Shown here in pieces: positions 33,178-41,404 of a DNA stretch of 64,000 bases (its first letter is position 1; each line of letters begins with the position of its first letter). Both the position numbers and the translations under genes were made by a program. The stretch is from DSSB01 sp046346845 (lineage in GTDB: Bacteria > UBA10199 > DSSB01): positions 248,001-312,000 of the forward strand of contig JAXMHH010000002.1 of NCBI GenBank assembly GCA_046346845.1, in the 5' to 3' direction. The notes below the pieces were generated by a model. The model was given only the letters and a program-made list of their open reading frames with translations, had not been told where the DNA came from and ran no database searches.

Positions 33178-36100
33178 TTAGGAACGGCGGCGGAAGGTCA
33201 GCCAAGAGCTCGGTTCGCGGAAGTAGGAGCCGGCCGCGAAGCCGCCCACCAAGGGGAGGCGTTGGCGGTCGTAGACCACCTCTTCCAGCTCCAGATCCGG
33301 GCGCCGCAAAACCGCCCTGGCCAAGTCCTCGATGATGGGCCGGACCTCGGAGATCACGAAGCCGGCCCCGCCCGCGCCCAGTTTGGAAAGCAGGGCCCGT
33401 TGCAGGAATAGGTCCATGGCCGGCCCGCGGTTGGGGCTGTTGCGCGGGGGGACATCCCCGCTATGCAGGGGAAAATAGGCCTCGACGCGATCCCCGTTCA
33501 CCGCGGTGTCGTACCAATCCCCTTGCAAAAAAGACCTCCCACCGGCGAGTGACCGCGCCTCCAATCCGGCCTCGGCGGCGTTGACGGCGAAGAGCCGTTC
33601 CGCCATCTCGAGCATGTCCCCATCCCTCTCGATATGCACGGGATAGTGTCCGCTCCTCGCGAGCTCAAAGGTCCGCACCCCGCCGATGTCCCCCAGGACC
33701 GCGACGGTCATGCCCCGGCGGGGCAACTCGAAATGGCCCTCAGGACCCCGCCGGTAGGTCGGGCTCGCCCCCAGCAGGGGCGGAGGTTCTCCGGACAGGA
33801 CATCGTTGGCGGCGCCGTTTTGCCGCAGGCCACCGCCCCCGCCGGTAGACCCGAGGGCGGGGATGGCGACCAAGGCCACCGTGGCCTGCCCGATGCGAAA
33901 ATGCAGGGCGGGCACTTCCAAAGGGGCCTGGATCCCAGAGTCGCCGCGCAGCTCCCGGGCCGCCTGCATGGTCCGCCCGGTTAGAATATAGGTACCATCC
34001 GGCCGCTGGGCGATTTCCTGGGCGCGGTATTGAGTGAAACGGCGGATGGGGTGCGTCGGGAAGGTGGCCTTATAGGCCGCCTCGGCCAGGGCGTGCTGGG
34101 CCGGACGGGTGTACTGAACCCGATCGGTGGTGACGTCGACCCCGATCCCCACCACCCCGCTCGCCCAGGGGCTGGGTTCCATCAGCGCCAAGCCGACCCC
34201 CACCTCCCCGTCATCGGCCAGGGTGGCCAAGATCCGGCTGGTGCCCAACCGTTCGGCCGCCTTGCCCCGCAGCAGGGGCTGGCCAAAACGGAACCCGACC
34301 TCTCGGGAATGCTCCGCCGGGTCCAGGGCCAAGAGCTGGCAAACCGACTTCTTCACCGCCATCAGGCTCGCCACTCGGGAGAAAAATTTGGTTCCGCGCT
34401 CGGCGGCCGGCAGGCGCTCCTGCGGCAGTTGGGCCAACTCTTCCGCCGAAAAATGCCGCTCGAGCAGGGCTTGAAAATCCTCGGGGGAGTTCTGGGCCAG
34501 GTCGCGGTACATCAGGGTATGAATGCTCTCGACGGCGACCTCGCCGGGCCGGCGGTCGAGCATCAGCTCCATTTCCCGGAACAGGCGGTCGCCGAGCCGC
34601 TGCAGGTCCGCCTCGCTGAGCGAGAGGGGCGCCGCCGAATTCGCGGTGCTTGCGGCCGGCGGAGGCAGGGCCCGGGACAGGGTCTCGCCCAATTGACGCA
34701 GCTCGCGATTGGGGGCGACAAATTCGGCGCCGAATTTTCTCCAGGGAATCTCGAGGGTGAAGCGCTGAAAGGGGTAATTCGCCGGGGCCGCGGCTGCGGA
34801 GGAAAGCCGATGGGAGGCCGGCCGTTCCGGACCGGCGAGCAGGCGGCCGAGTTCCTCCACATAACCGTTGGCCGAGCGGCGGAGATAGCGGTTGATGGAA
34901 CCCAGGGTGAAGTTCAGGGTCAGTGCGGGCCGCGCCGAGGGCGGCTGCAGGACCGAGAAATTGGGCAGGTCCCCCAGCATCTCGAAGGTCGAACCGCTGT
35001 CGTCGACCAAGGTGTCGAAGGCGCGCTTGCCGCGCAGCAGGCTGAGGGCCGGGTGCTTCAGCTTGACGCCGCGGTCGGGGAATTGACGCACCTTCTCCAA
35101 GTAATTCTCGACCCAGGGTTGCTCGGGATAACGGATCTCGCCGTCCACCGCCGCGCGCATCGCCAAGACGAGGTCCTCCCGCGTGTAGATATTGAGTCCC
35201 TGCCGGACCTCCGCGATGCTCACGGATTCTTCCGGACCCTTGCCGAAATAAATCATCCGCATCGCGGGGTCTTCGTTGGCCAGGCGGAGGATGCGGCCGG
35301 CCGGCCCAGTCGTCGCCATGATTAGGTTCTTGCCCTGGCCCAGGCGCAGGCCCAACTGGAAGGCACGCACCCCGGGATGGAACTGGAGGTGCTGGCGGAA
35401 ACGGCCGGGGAACAAGGTCTGGATGCCTTGGAACCAAAGCCGCTCGAAGAAATTCAGCCGGGTCTGGGGCGAGGTCTGGAAGGGCTCGTAATCCAGCAAA
35501 GAGGGATCGGTGTTGCGATAGACGGTCTCCGCCCCCTTTTCCAACATCCCTTGGAAGAGGTCGGTCGGCGAAAAGGCCCAGTGGAGGTAGACCTCGTCGA
35601 TGTCGAAGGCCAGGCGGGCGACGCGTTCCGGGTGGTGGCTCGCGATCTCGTGTCCCTTTTGGAAGGCGGCGATGTCGAATCCGTGGGAGGTCACGCCGAA
35701 GGCGGTGAGCAGCCTGGCGACGAGTTGGGGATCTTGCGCCGCCTCGGCCGGCAGGATCTCTTGAGGCAGGAGCTCGCGGAGCTGACGGGCCGCTTCATCG
35801 CGGTTCAGCCGCTCGACAGTGCTACCTTCAAAGCGAGGGCGGACTCCCATCTTGGGGAGGGGCAAGGGCGTGGCATCGGCGCGAACGCCCGGCTTTGCGG
35901 CATCGATCTGCATCATCAAGACCGGCGAATTCAGGTCCGTCCATCGGGAACCCGAGGCGCGCCGAGGCGAGGGGCCGGCAAGGGCCAGCGCAGGAATGCC
36001 TTCTCCCGGGAAGTCGCCTTGAGGGCCTGGCCGCGAAATCAATTCGGTGCGGGCATCCAATCCCGCCTCCCAGGCCGCGAAACGGGGCCCAAAGGCGGCG

Positions 36101-36990
36101 CGGCTCAAACGGCCCGCGAGGTTAAACTGGAGCAGGGTCGCCAGCGAATCCACTAACTGGGTCGCGCCATCGACCTGCGGGCGCAGGCCGGCCAGGTTTT
36201 CCAGGCGATGGCCGAGCATGATTCCCGTCAGCATGCCGCCCTGCTGGATCAGCGCCGGCAACAGGCGGGAATTCGGATTTCCCGATCCCAAGCGCCTGAC
36301 CGCAGCGCCACCCAGCCAACCGGTGAATTTCAAGCCGCCCAAGACCAAATAGCTCGAGGCCAAATCCCTCCCCCAGGCGGAGGCGCTCCCATCCAAGTCC
36401 CGGCCCAAGGCCGCCTGGCCTAGGCGGCTCGCGACCGTGAAGGCCGGCGCCTCCAGGGAAAATGCGGCCAGGCCGGCGACGGCCCGGGCCCCGAAACCGC
36501 GGGTGAGGAGATTGGCCGAAGGGGACAGGGCGAGGCGGCTCAAGGCCGCAACTCGCGCCACTCGAAAGACGGTGCCGGCGGCACCCATCGCGAAGAGGGC
36601 GGCGGGGTCGGAGGCCTCTTGCGCCAGGCGGCGCAGGAGGAATTCCGCGCGCTCGCCGGCCGCCCCGCGGCCGAAGAGGGCATCGAGGCGCCGCCGCGCC
36701 CGCGGCTGGAGCGGGCCCAGGAACGCCGGCCCCTCGAGGGCGGCATAGGCCTGGGCCGCCAAATCCAGGCGCCCGGCCTGTTCCTGCCGCATCCCAAAAT
36801 TGAGCAGGGCCTCGCCAAACAACTGGGGATCCCGCTCCACCGCGAGGGAAAGCAGCTCGGCCCGGGCCGCACCGCTCGCCAAGGCAAGCGGGCGCGCGAG
36901 GGCCTCGGAGGCCGAAAAAACCGGACCCTCCGTTCCCCCCGGGCGGATCGGACCGCCGGAAACCGGACGCTGAAGCGGCAAAAAAGACAT
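33178..36990 (-). CDS. Modular protein B: shared N-terminal domain, HAD-like domain, PPTase-like and methyltransferase-like regions
   Basis: 1270 aa. Residues about 45-320 match modular proteins A and C (ERDPQLFGEALLNFGMRQEQ, AEFLLRRLAQEASDP, MGAAGTVFRVARVAALSRLA, GGMLTGIMLGHRLENLAGL). Residues about 450-690 look like a HAD hydrolase: motif I AFDIDEVYLHW, motif II IMATTGPAGR, Lys region KLKHPAL and motif IV LVDDSG. Residues 860-990 loosely recall phosphopantetheinyl transferases (VGIGVDV, AEAAYKATFP), but the usual catalytic Glu/Lys are not conserved. From about 1090, VAVLGDIGGVRTFELARSGH resembles a Rossmann methyltransferase start. There is no signal peptide and no Shine-Dalgarno, and the ECF-type promoter lies within about ten bases of the start. 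Domain calls other than HAD are weak. Confidence 0.7.
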   Translation of the reverse strand: MSFLPLQRPVSGGPIRPGGTEGPVFSASEALARPLALASGAARAELLSLAVERDPQLFGEALLNFGMRQEQAGRLDLAAQAYAALEGPAFLGPLQPRARRRLDALFGRGAAGERAEFLLRRLAQEASDPAALFAMGAAGTVFRVARVAALSRLALSPSANLLTRGFGARAVAGLAAFSLEAPAFTVASRLGQAALGRDLDGSASAWGRDLASSYLVLGGLKFTGWLGGAAVRRLGSGNPNSRLLPALIQQGGMLTGIMLGHRLENLAGLRPQVDGATQLVDSLATLLQFNLAGRLSRAAFGPRFAAWEAGLDARTELISRPGPQGDFPGEGIPALALAGPSPRRASGSRWTDLNSPVLMMQIDAAKPGVRADATPLPLPKMGVRPRFEGSTVERLNRDEAARQLRELLPQEILPAEAAQDPQLVARLLTAFGVTSHGFDIAAFQKGHEIASHHPERVARLAFDIDEVYLHWAFSPTDLFQGMLEKGAETVYRNTDPSLLDYEPFQTSPQTRLNFFERLWFQGIQTLFPGRFRQHLQFHPGVRAFQLGLRLGQGKNLIMATTGPAGRILRLANEDPAMRMIYFGKGPEESVSIAEVRQGLNIYTREDLVLAMRAAVDGEIRYPEQPWVENYLEKVRQFPDRGVKLKHPALSLLRGKRAFDTLVDDSGSTFEMLGDLPNFSVLQPPSARPALTLNFTLGSINRYLRRSANGYVEELGRLLAGPERPASHRLSSAAAAPANYPFQRFTLEIPWRKFGAEFVAPNRELRQLGETLSRALPPPAASTANSAAPLSLSEADLQRLGDRLFREMELMLDRRPGEVAVESIHTLMYRDLAQNSPEDFQALLERHFSAEELAQLPQERLPAAERGTKFFSRVASLMAVKKSVCQLLALDPAEHSREVGFRFGQPLLRGKAAERLGTSRILATLADDGEVGVGLALMEPSPWASGVVGIGVDVTTDRVQYTRPAQHALAEAAYKATFPTHPIRRFTQYRAQEIAQRPDGTYILTGRTMQAARELRGDSGIQAPLEVPALHFRIGQATVALVAIPALGSTGGGGGLRQNGAANDVLSGEPPPLLGASPTYRRGPEGHFELPRRGMTVAVLGDIGGVRTFELARSGHYPVHIERDGDMLEMAERLFAVNAAEAGLEARSLAGGRSFLQGDWYDTAVNGDRVEAYFPLHSGDVPPRNSPNRGPAMDLFLQRALLSKLGAGGAGFVISEVRPIIEDLARAVLRRPDLELEEVVYDRQRLPLVGGFAAGSYFREPSSWLTFRRRS

Positions 36991-37006
36991 AGGTTTGAGC
37001 AGGGCC

Positions 37007-37033
37007 TTTTCGCCGCGACGTGGCGAAAGTTGC
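37007..37033 (-). promoter_or_regulatory. ECF-type promoter element 4 (modular protein B)
   Basis: On the minus strand GCAACTT at 37033-37027, followed by TCGCC, nine more bases and CGAAAA at 37012-37007. The first 12 bases and the -10 word are identical to element 5. The start site would lie about nine bases before the ATG. Confidence 0.7.
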
Positions 37034-37116
37034 TAAGCGGAATCCCCCGGCAAGCCAGCGAGGCCCCCGGAGACTCGCCGGCCCACGAGGCCAGAATTCC
37101 CCCCATTTTTCAAGGC

Positions 37117-39495
37117 TTATCCTTTAGGCAGCTTGCGCAGCTCGAGCGGAACCAGTTCCGGGTTGGGTCGACCCCGGACCAGCAGGAAATCCGCGAAGGG
37201 GTTTACCGGAAGCTGCGGAAAGTCCCGCAAGGCGCCCAGCGGCCTCGCCTCAATGCCGCTATAGTTGCGGAAGGCCAACTGCACCAGACTTTCCGGGTCC
37301 AGCAGCGCGTTGCGGGAGAGGATGCGGAGGATATGGGGGTTTTCAATCGCCAAAACCCCGAAGTCGCGGCGATGGATCGCGGCCTGGGTCGCCAACCACT
37401 CCATGGCCAAGGTCCCGGCGCCCTGCGGCAGGCTCTTGGTCTCGATCATAAACAGCTCCAAACGGTCGGGATGCAGGTAGACGGTCATGCTCCCACGGCC
37501 CTCGCCCCCTTCGCTCAAGGCGCCCTTGAGGACGATGGCCCCGGGTTCGATGAATTCCGATGCCCGGTGTCGGACCTCGACGGATTGGGTTTGGAAGCGC
37601 AATTCCCGGCCTTCCCGCTCTGCAATGACGGCCTCGTGACCGGGGACCAAAAAATTGCGGAAGGGCTCGATCCTCAACTCGAAAGGATGGGGCTGGGAAT
37701 CGAGCTCCGTTTTGTCTCCGGAAAAGCCGCGCAGCACCCGCGCCGCGCGGAGCTCGGGCACAAGCAGCTCTGGATTGGCATTACCGCGGACGTTGAAAAA
37801 TCCCTTCTGCCAATGACGCGCGCGGAAGGCGTCGTTCTCCAGCGGCGCCATAGAATTAATGCGATGCCCGTTTTTCCCATCCAATTGGCAGAACTCCACC
37901 AGATTGAACCGGGAAAATAAGGATCGCTCTTTCAAGATATGGAAGATGCGCGGGTTGATTACGTCCAAGATCGAGAAACGATCGCCCCGCATCGCCGCCT
38001 GGCTGGCCAACCAATCCAAGACCATGGTGCCGGCGCCCGGCAGAAGCTCGCCACGGTTTTGGGTGCCCTCGGTATTTTGGATATTGAACAGCTGGAGCTG
38101 ACCCTTTTCCAAAAAGATCGTCATGAGCCCCAAACTCTCCCCCTCCCGGATAAGAAATCGATAATAGGGGGTACCCGGAACAACATAGGGATTATTGCCG
38201 CTGCTCACATCCGTCTCGACCAATTGCAATTTCATCTCGCCGCCATTGCGGCGGGCAATCACCCGCTCGGCACCGGGCTGCAAGAGGGATTCCAGGTCCT
38301 CGAGGACCAATTCATAGCTCCAGACGCGCTCGCCATCGCCCAAACCTGCGCTACGCCAGGTGCGCAGGACGACGGTGCGGCGAAATTCGGAGACGGGCTC
38401 GGCCACAGCCGCCTCCTCCCCTCGCCCTACCGGCACTTCCTCTTGCGGACGAGGTCGACCGACCGGACCGAAGATCTTGGGGTCAAAATCGCTGGTGCTC
38501 ATGGCCATGGCCAGGGGTGGGCGAAATTCCCGGCCCCCAACCCCCGCCGGGGCTAAGGCAGGGACGAGCCGAGGTCCCGGCACCGAGACGACCTGCTCGA
38601 TGGCCCCGGCTTGATGCTCGAGGCCCCGCTCCCAGTGTCGGAAATTCTCTCCGAAGAGCGAGCCGCTCAAGCGACCTGCGATATGGAATTGCAGCAGCAA
38701 GGCCAGGGAATCGGTCAGCGTCGTCGCGCCGTCCCGGTGGGGACGAAGGCCCGCCGCTTCCTCAAGGCGATGGCCCAGCAGGATGCCGGTGAGCATGGCG
38801 CCCTGTTGGAACAAGGTGCCGAGCATCGGCCGCGCACCGGCCCGGGCGACCGCAGCGCTGCCGAGCGCCCCGCTGAATTTGAGGGCCCCCAAGACCAGAT
38901 AGCTCGAGGCCAGATCACGCCCCACCGCGGGGAGGCTCCAATCCTGAGGACGGCCCAAGGCCTCGCTGCCGAGACGAGAGACCAGGGTGAAGGTGGGGGC
39001 CTCGGCGGCGAAACCCAGCAGGGAAGCCAGGCGACCGGCGCCCAGAAATCGCGTCGGAAACCCCGGGCTGGAACCCGTGGCCAGGCGGGACAGCGTCGCG
39101 AGCCGCGTCACACGAAACGCGGTCCCCGCCGCTCCCATCGCGAGCAGGACGCTGGGTTCGGTGGCCTGGCGCGCCAGGTTCCGCATTAAAAATTCGGCAC
39201 GATCCCCGAAGGCGCCCTGGCCCTGCACGGCATCAAGGCGGCGCCGCGCGCGCTGGCGGAGGGCCGCGGGAATCCCCTCGCCCTCGGCGATCCTCGCGTA
39301 GAGCTCGGCGGCCTGCTCGACGGCCCCGGCCTGCTCGCGCCGGCTGGCGAAATTCAGCAAACCTTCGGCGTAGAGCTCGGCATCGGTCTCCCGGCCGAGC
39401 GCGGAGAGCTCCATCCGCGCCGGCGCATCGAGGCGGCGCAACCATGCATCATTGAATTCGGGGGGATGAAAGGCCCCGGACACCTTACCCGTCAT
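37117..39495 (-). CDS. Modular protein C: shared N-terminal domain plus duplicated C-terminal domain
   Basis: 792 aa, ATG preceded by AAGGAAA, no signal peptide. Residues about 30-310 are the domain shared with modular proteins A and B, closest to B (GRDLASSYLVLGALKFSGAL, GAMLTGILLGHRLEEAAGL). After a Pro/Glu-rich linker the C-terminal half is a tandem duplication: GELLPGAGTMVLDWLASQAA with ILDVINPRIFHILKERSLF in copy one, and SLPQGAGTLAMEWLATQAA with VLAIENPHILRILSRNALL in copy two. Both are followed by a NPELxVPELR-type segment. Gly-x-Gly-Thr then Asn-Pro spacing is reminiscent of GNAT acetyltransferase folds, but this is not certain. Confidence 0.72.
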   Translation of the reverse strand: MTGKVSGAFHPPEFNDAWLRRLDAPARMELSALGRETDAELYAEGLLNFASRREQAGAVEQAAELYARIAEGEGIPAALRQRARRRLDAVQGQGAFGDRAEFLMRNLARQATEPSVLLAMGAAGTAFRVTRLATLSRLATGSSPGFPTRFLGAGRLASLLGFAAEAPTFTLVSRLGSEALGRPQDWSLPAVGRDLASSYLVLGALKFSGALGSAAVARAGARPMLGTLFQQGAMLTGILLGHRLEEAAGLRPHRDGATTLTDSLALLLQFHIAGRLSGSLFGENFRHWERGLEHQAGAIEQVVSVPGPRLVPALAPAGVGGREFRPPLAMAMSTSDFDPKIFGPVGRPRPQEEVPVGRGEEAAVAEPVSEFRRTVVLRTWRSAGLGDGERVWSYELVLEDLESLLQPGAERVIARRNGGEMKLQLVETDVSSGNNPYVVPGTPYYRFLIREGESLGLMTIFLEKGQLQLFNIQNTEGTQNRGELLPGAGTMVLDWLASQAAMRGDRFSILDVINPRIFHILKERSLFSRFNLVEFCQLDGKNGHRINSMAPLENDAFRARHWQKGFFNVRGNANPELLVPELRAARVLRGFSGDKTELDSQPHPFELRIEPFRNFLVPGHEAVIAEREGRELRFQTQSVEVRHRASEFIEPGAIVLKGALSEGGEGRGSMTVYLHPDRLELFMIETKSLPQGAGTLAMEWLATQAAIHRRDFGVLAIENPHILRILSRNALLDPESLVQLAFRNYSGIEARPLGALRDFPQLPVNPFADFLLVRGRPNPELVPLELRKLPKG

Positions 39496-39560
39496 GAACT
39501 TTCCTTAAGAACCCTTGGCGGCGGAGGGCCCTAGCAAATTTCTCAAGAGAACCAAGGGTT

Positions 39561-39587
39561 TTTTCGGAAGGCAGCGGCGAAAGTTGC
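39561..39587 (-). promoter_or_regulatory. ECF-type promoter element 5 (modular protein C)
   Basis: On the minus strand GCAACTT at 39587-39581, 14 bases, CGAAAA at 39566-39561, about 65 bases before the ATG. The 12-base left part is identical to element 4. Confidence 0.7.
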
Positions 39588-39670
39588 GCCCAAGGCAAGC
39601 CCGAACGGAGGACTAACTCATTAATATTGATTGGGAAAAAGAAAAGCTGCCAGGGAGAGTGCCGAGCGCC

Positions 39671-40162
39671 TTAATCGCGAAAATTCTTGAATTGCAGGGG
39701 CAGCTCGAAGTTTAGGCCCTTGAACAGGGCAATGGCCTCCTGCAGGTCGTCCTTCTTCTTGCCGGAAACACGGACTTGGTTGTCCTGGATCTGGGCCTGG
39801 ACCTTGAGCTTGCTGTCTTTGATCGCCTGGGTCAGCTTCTTGGCCTTTTCAGTCTCGATCCCCTCGAGGACCTTGACGTCGGCCTTCACCAAGGAGCCCG
39901 CGGCCGGCTCGCTCTTGCCAACCGAGAGCGACTTGATGTCGATCCCCCGGCGCATCGCCTTGGTCTGGAGGATCTCGATGACGGCCTTGAGCTTGGTCTC
40001 GTTGTCACTCACCACGTGGATGTTGTTCTTGGCCTTGTCGAATTGGATCTCGGTCTTGCTGCCCTTGAAGTCGTAGCGCTGCTGGATTTCTTTGGTGGCC
40101 TGGTTGACGGCGTTGTCGACCTCCTGCTTGTCGACCTCGCTGACCACATCGAATGAAGGCAT
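39671..40162 (-). CDS. yajQ: YajQ family nucleotide-binding protein (DUF520)
   Basis: 163 aa, full family length. It begins MPSFDVVSEVDKQEVDNAVN, with the conserved RYDFKGSKTEI, QTKAMRRGIDIKSL and SGKKKDDLQEAI segments. YajQ proteins have two RRM-like folds; some members bind cyclic di-GMP and act with transcription factors. The ATG follows GGGAGG. It lies 11 bases after lolA, so the two are cotranscribed. Confidence 0.97.
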   Translation of the reverse strand: MPSFDVVSEVDKQEVDNAVNQATKEIQQRYDFKGSKTEIQFDKAKNNIHVVSDNETKLKAVIEILQTKAMRRGIDIKSLSVGKSEPAAGSLVKADVKVLEGIETEKAKKLTQAIKDSKLKVQAQIQDNQVRVSGKKKDDLQEAIALFKGLNFELPLQFKNFRD

Positions 40163-40173
40163 GCCGTCCTCCC

Positions 40174-40818
40174 TTATTTCTTTTTGAATACGAAAAGCTC
40201 GTCCCCAAGTCCTAAATTGAGCTCAACCTTGTCGAAGACATAGTGACTCAGGTTGCCGGAGTCGGTGAAAAGGAAGACTTCGCGCGCATAGGCGGTCTTG
40301 GGGTCGAAACCCATCACCAACCACTGCAGGCTGGAACGTTTTTTCAGCGGTGTCAATTCCATCCATTGCAGCTGGCCGCGCTCGGCCTTCAATTGGGCCC
40401 ATTTTTTCGGGTCGACCTCCTCCACCGCGAAGTCCCGCTTGAGCCGGCCCAGGCCGCCGAGGAAGCTCAGGGCCTCGGCGGGAACGTTCTCCTCGTCGAG
40501 GGGATAGGTTTCGGGCTTGGCGTCCCCCGTCTCGAAGACCCAAAGGGTCTTGCCGTCGCTCAGGTAGTTGCGCCCGCGCTCGCCCTCATAGCGGATCGCC
40601 AACTTGCCCGGTTTCTTGAAAGTGGCCCGGCCCCGCTTGGCGACCTCCCTTTCCAGGAGCGCCACATAGGTCTTTTGGGTGAAGTCGATGCCGAGGTCCT
40701 GCGCCTGTTCGTAGGTCTGCTGGACCCGATCGGCCAGGTCGGAGACGGATTGTGCAAAAAGCCCGGCCGGGACCAGGAACCCCAGGCCAAGCACAGCGAG
40801 TAGCCATTTCACTTTCAT
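40174..40818 (-). CDS. lolA: Outer-membrane lipoprotein carrier protein LolA
   Basis: 214 aa. A periplasmic chaperone that takes lipoproteins from LolCDE to the outer membrane, which fits the many lipobox proteins here. The start is ATG 40818, preceded by AGG. Seen: Sec signal peptide (cleavage after LFA, residue 22), then the LolA pattern LADRVQQTYEQAQDLGIDFT, the strand RGRATFKKPGKLAIRYEG, LSDGKTLWVFE and the late segment AREVFLFTDSGNLSHYVF. The family is divergent in sequence but the pattern is clear. Confidence 0.9.
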   Translation of the reverse strand: MKVKWLLAVLGLGFLVPAGLFAQSVSDLADRVQQTYEQAQDLGIDFTQKTYVALLEREVAKRGRATFKKPGKLAIRYEGERGRNYLSDGKTLWVFETGDAKPETYPLDEENVPAEALSFLGGLGRLKRDFAVEEVDPKKWAQLKAERGQLQWMELTPLKKRSSLQWLVMGFDPKTAYAREVFLFTDSGNLSHYVFDKVELNLGLGDELFVFKKK

Positions 40819-40911
40819 CAAAACCTGCCTAGTTCTTGTTCAAGGGCCGAAAAATGCGGCGGCCATTTTTCCTCAAACGCCATTAAATGCGGCAACAACC
40901 TAAAAATCTGC

Positions 40912-40927
40912 TGGCACGGATCTTGAT
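40912..40927 (+). promoter_or_regulatory. Sigma-54-like promoter upstream of PII genes
   Basis: CTGGCACG, four bases, TTGAT: a full -24 element and a -12 element with A replacing the C of the usual GC. Spacing is correct. The start would be near 40937, right at the 51-codon gene and 150 bases before the first PII gene. PII genes are often under NtrC/RpoN control, which supports the call. Confidence 0.5.
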
Positions 40928-40940
40928 ATAGGAAAAGGTG

Positions 40941-41096
40941 ATGAGAAGACACGCGAAAAAATATCCTTCTTGGATCCAAGCCTCCCGCTGGCTGCTGAGC
41001 CTCGGACACCGTCTGGGCCGCTGGAGCGAGGGAGCGGGGATCGCGCCGCGACTGATCCAATTCTACCTCCGGGAAAAGACCTACCATGGCGCTTAA
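40941..41096 (+). CDS. Possible small basic protein upstream of PII genes, 51 aa
   Basis: ATG 40941 with AGGAAAAGG upstream. The product MRRHAKKYPSWIQASRWLLS continues into a basic, Leu/Arg-rich amphipathic helix and ends REKTYHGA. Its last 11 bases overlap the start of the first PII gene (ATGGCGCTTAA), so the two may be translationally coupled. No family is recognised; it could also be an untranslated leader, since the predicted sigma-54 start is only about four bases before the ATG. Confidence 0.4.
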   Translation: MRRHAKKYPSWIQASRWLLSLGHRLGRWSEGAGIAPRLIQFYLREKTYHGA

Positions 41097-41400
41097 AGAG
41101 ATCCTCGCCATCGTCCGGCCGGAGCAGGCCCTCAAGACGGAGGAGATCCTGCTCTCTAACGGAGCCCTCTATGTGTCCCGCCAATCCGTGTTCGGGCGGG
41201 GAAAGGAGATGGGACAGAAGTTCTTCCGCAGTTGGTTCGGGATCAAGAGCCGGACCTCGCCCTACCTGCGCAAGGCAAAGCTCTCGGCCTTAGTCGAAGA
41301 GCGGGACGTCGCCAAGATCATCCGAAAAATCATCCAGCACAACCGCACCCGTCGCTTCGGAGACGGCCGCATCTTCGTGCTGCCGGCCCAAGGAGAATAA
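41086..41400 (+). CDS. PII-family regulator, NifI1-like, divergent T-loop
   Basis: 104 aa. It has the PII ferredoxin-like fold signals: MALKEILAIVRPEQALKTEE at the start, FGRGKEMGQKF before the T-loop, and FGDGRIFVLP near the end. The T-loop region (residues 38-62) lacks the classic Tyr uridylylation site context, and the protein stops right after the FVLP strand, without the usual RTGE tail. PII proteins bind ATP/ADP and 2-oxoglutarate and gate transporters, enzymes or nitrogenase. The stop is four bases before the second PII gene. Confidence 0.85.
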   Translation: MALKEILAIVRPEQALKTEEILLSNGALYVSRQSVFGRGKEMGQKFFRSWFGIKSRTSPYLRKAKLSALVEERDVAKIIRKIIQHNRTRRFGDGRIFVLPAQGE

Positions 41401-41404
41401 TTTC

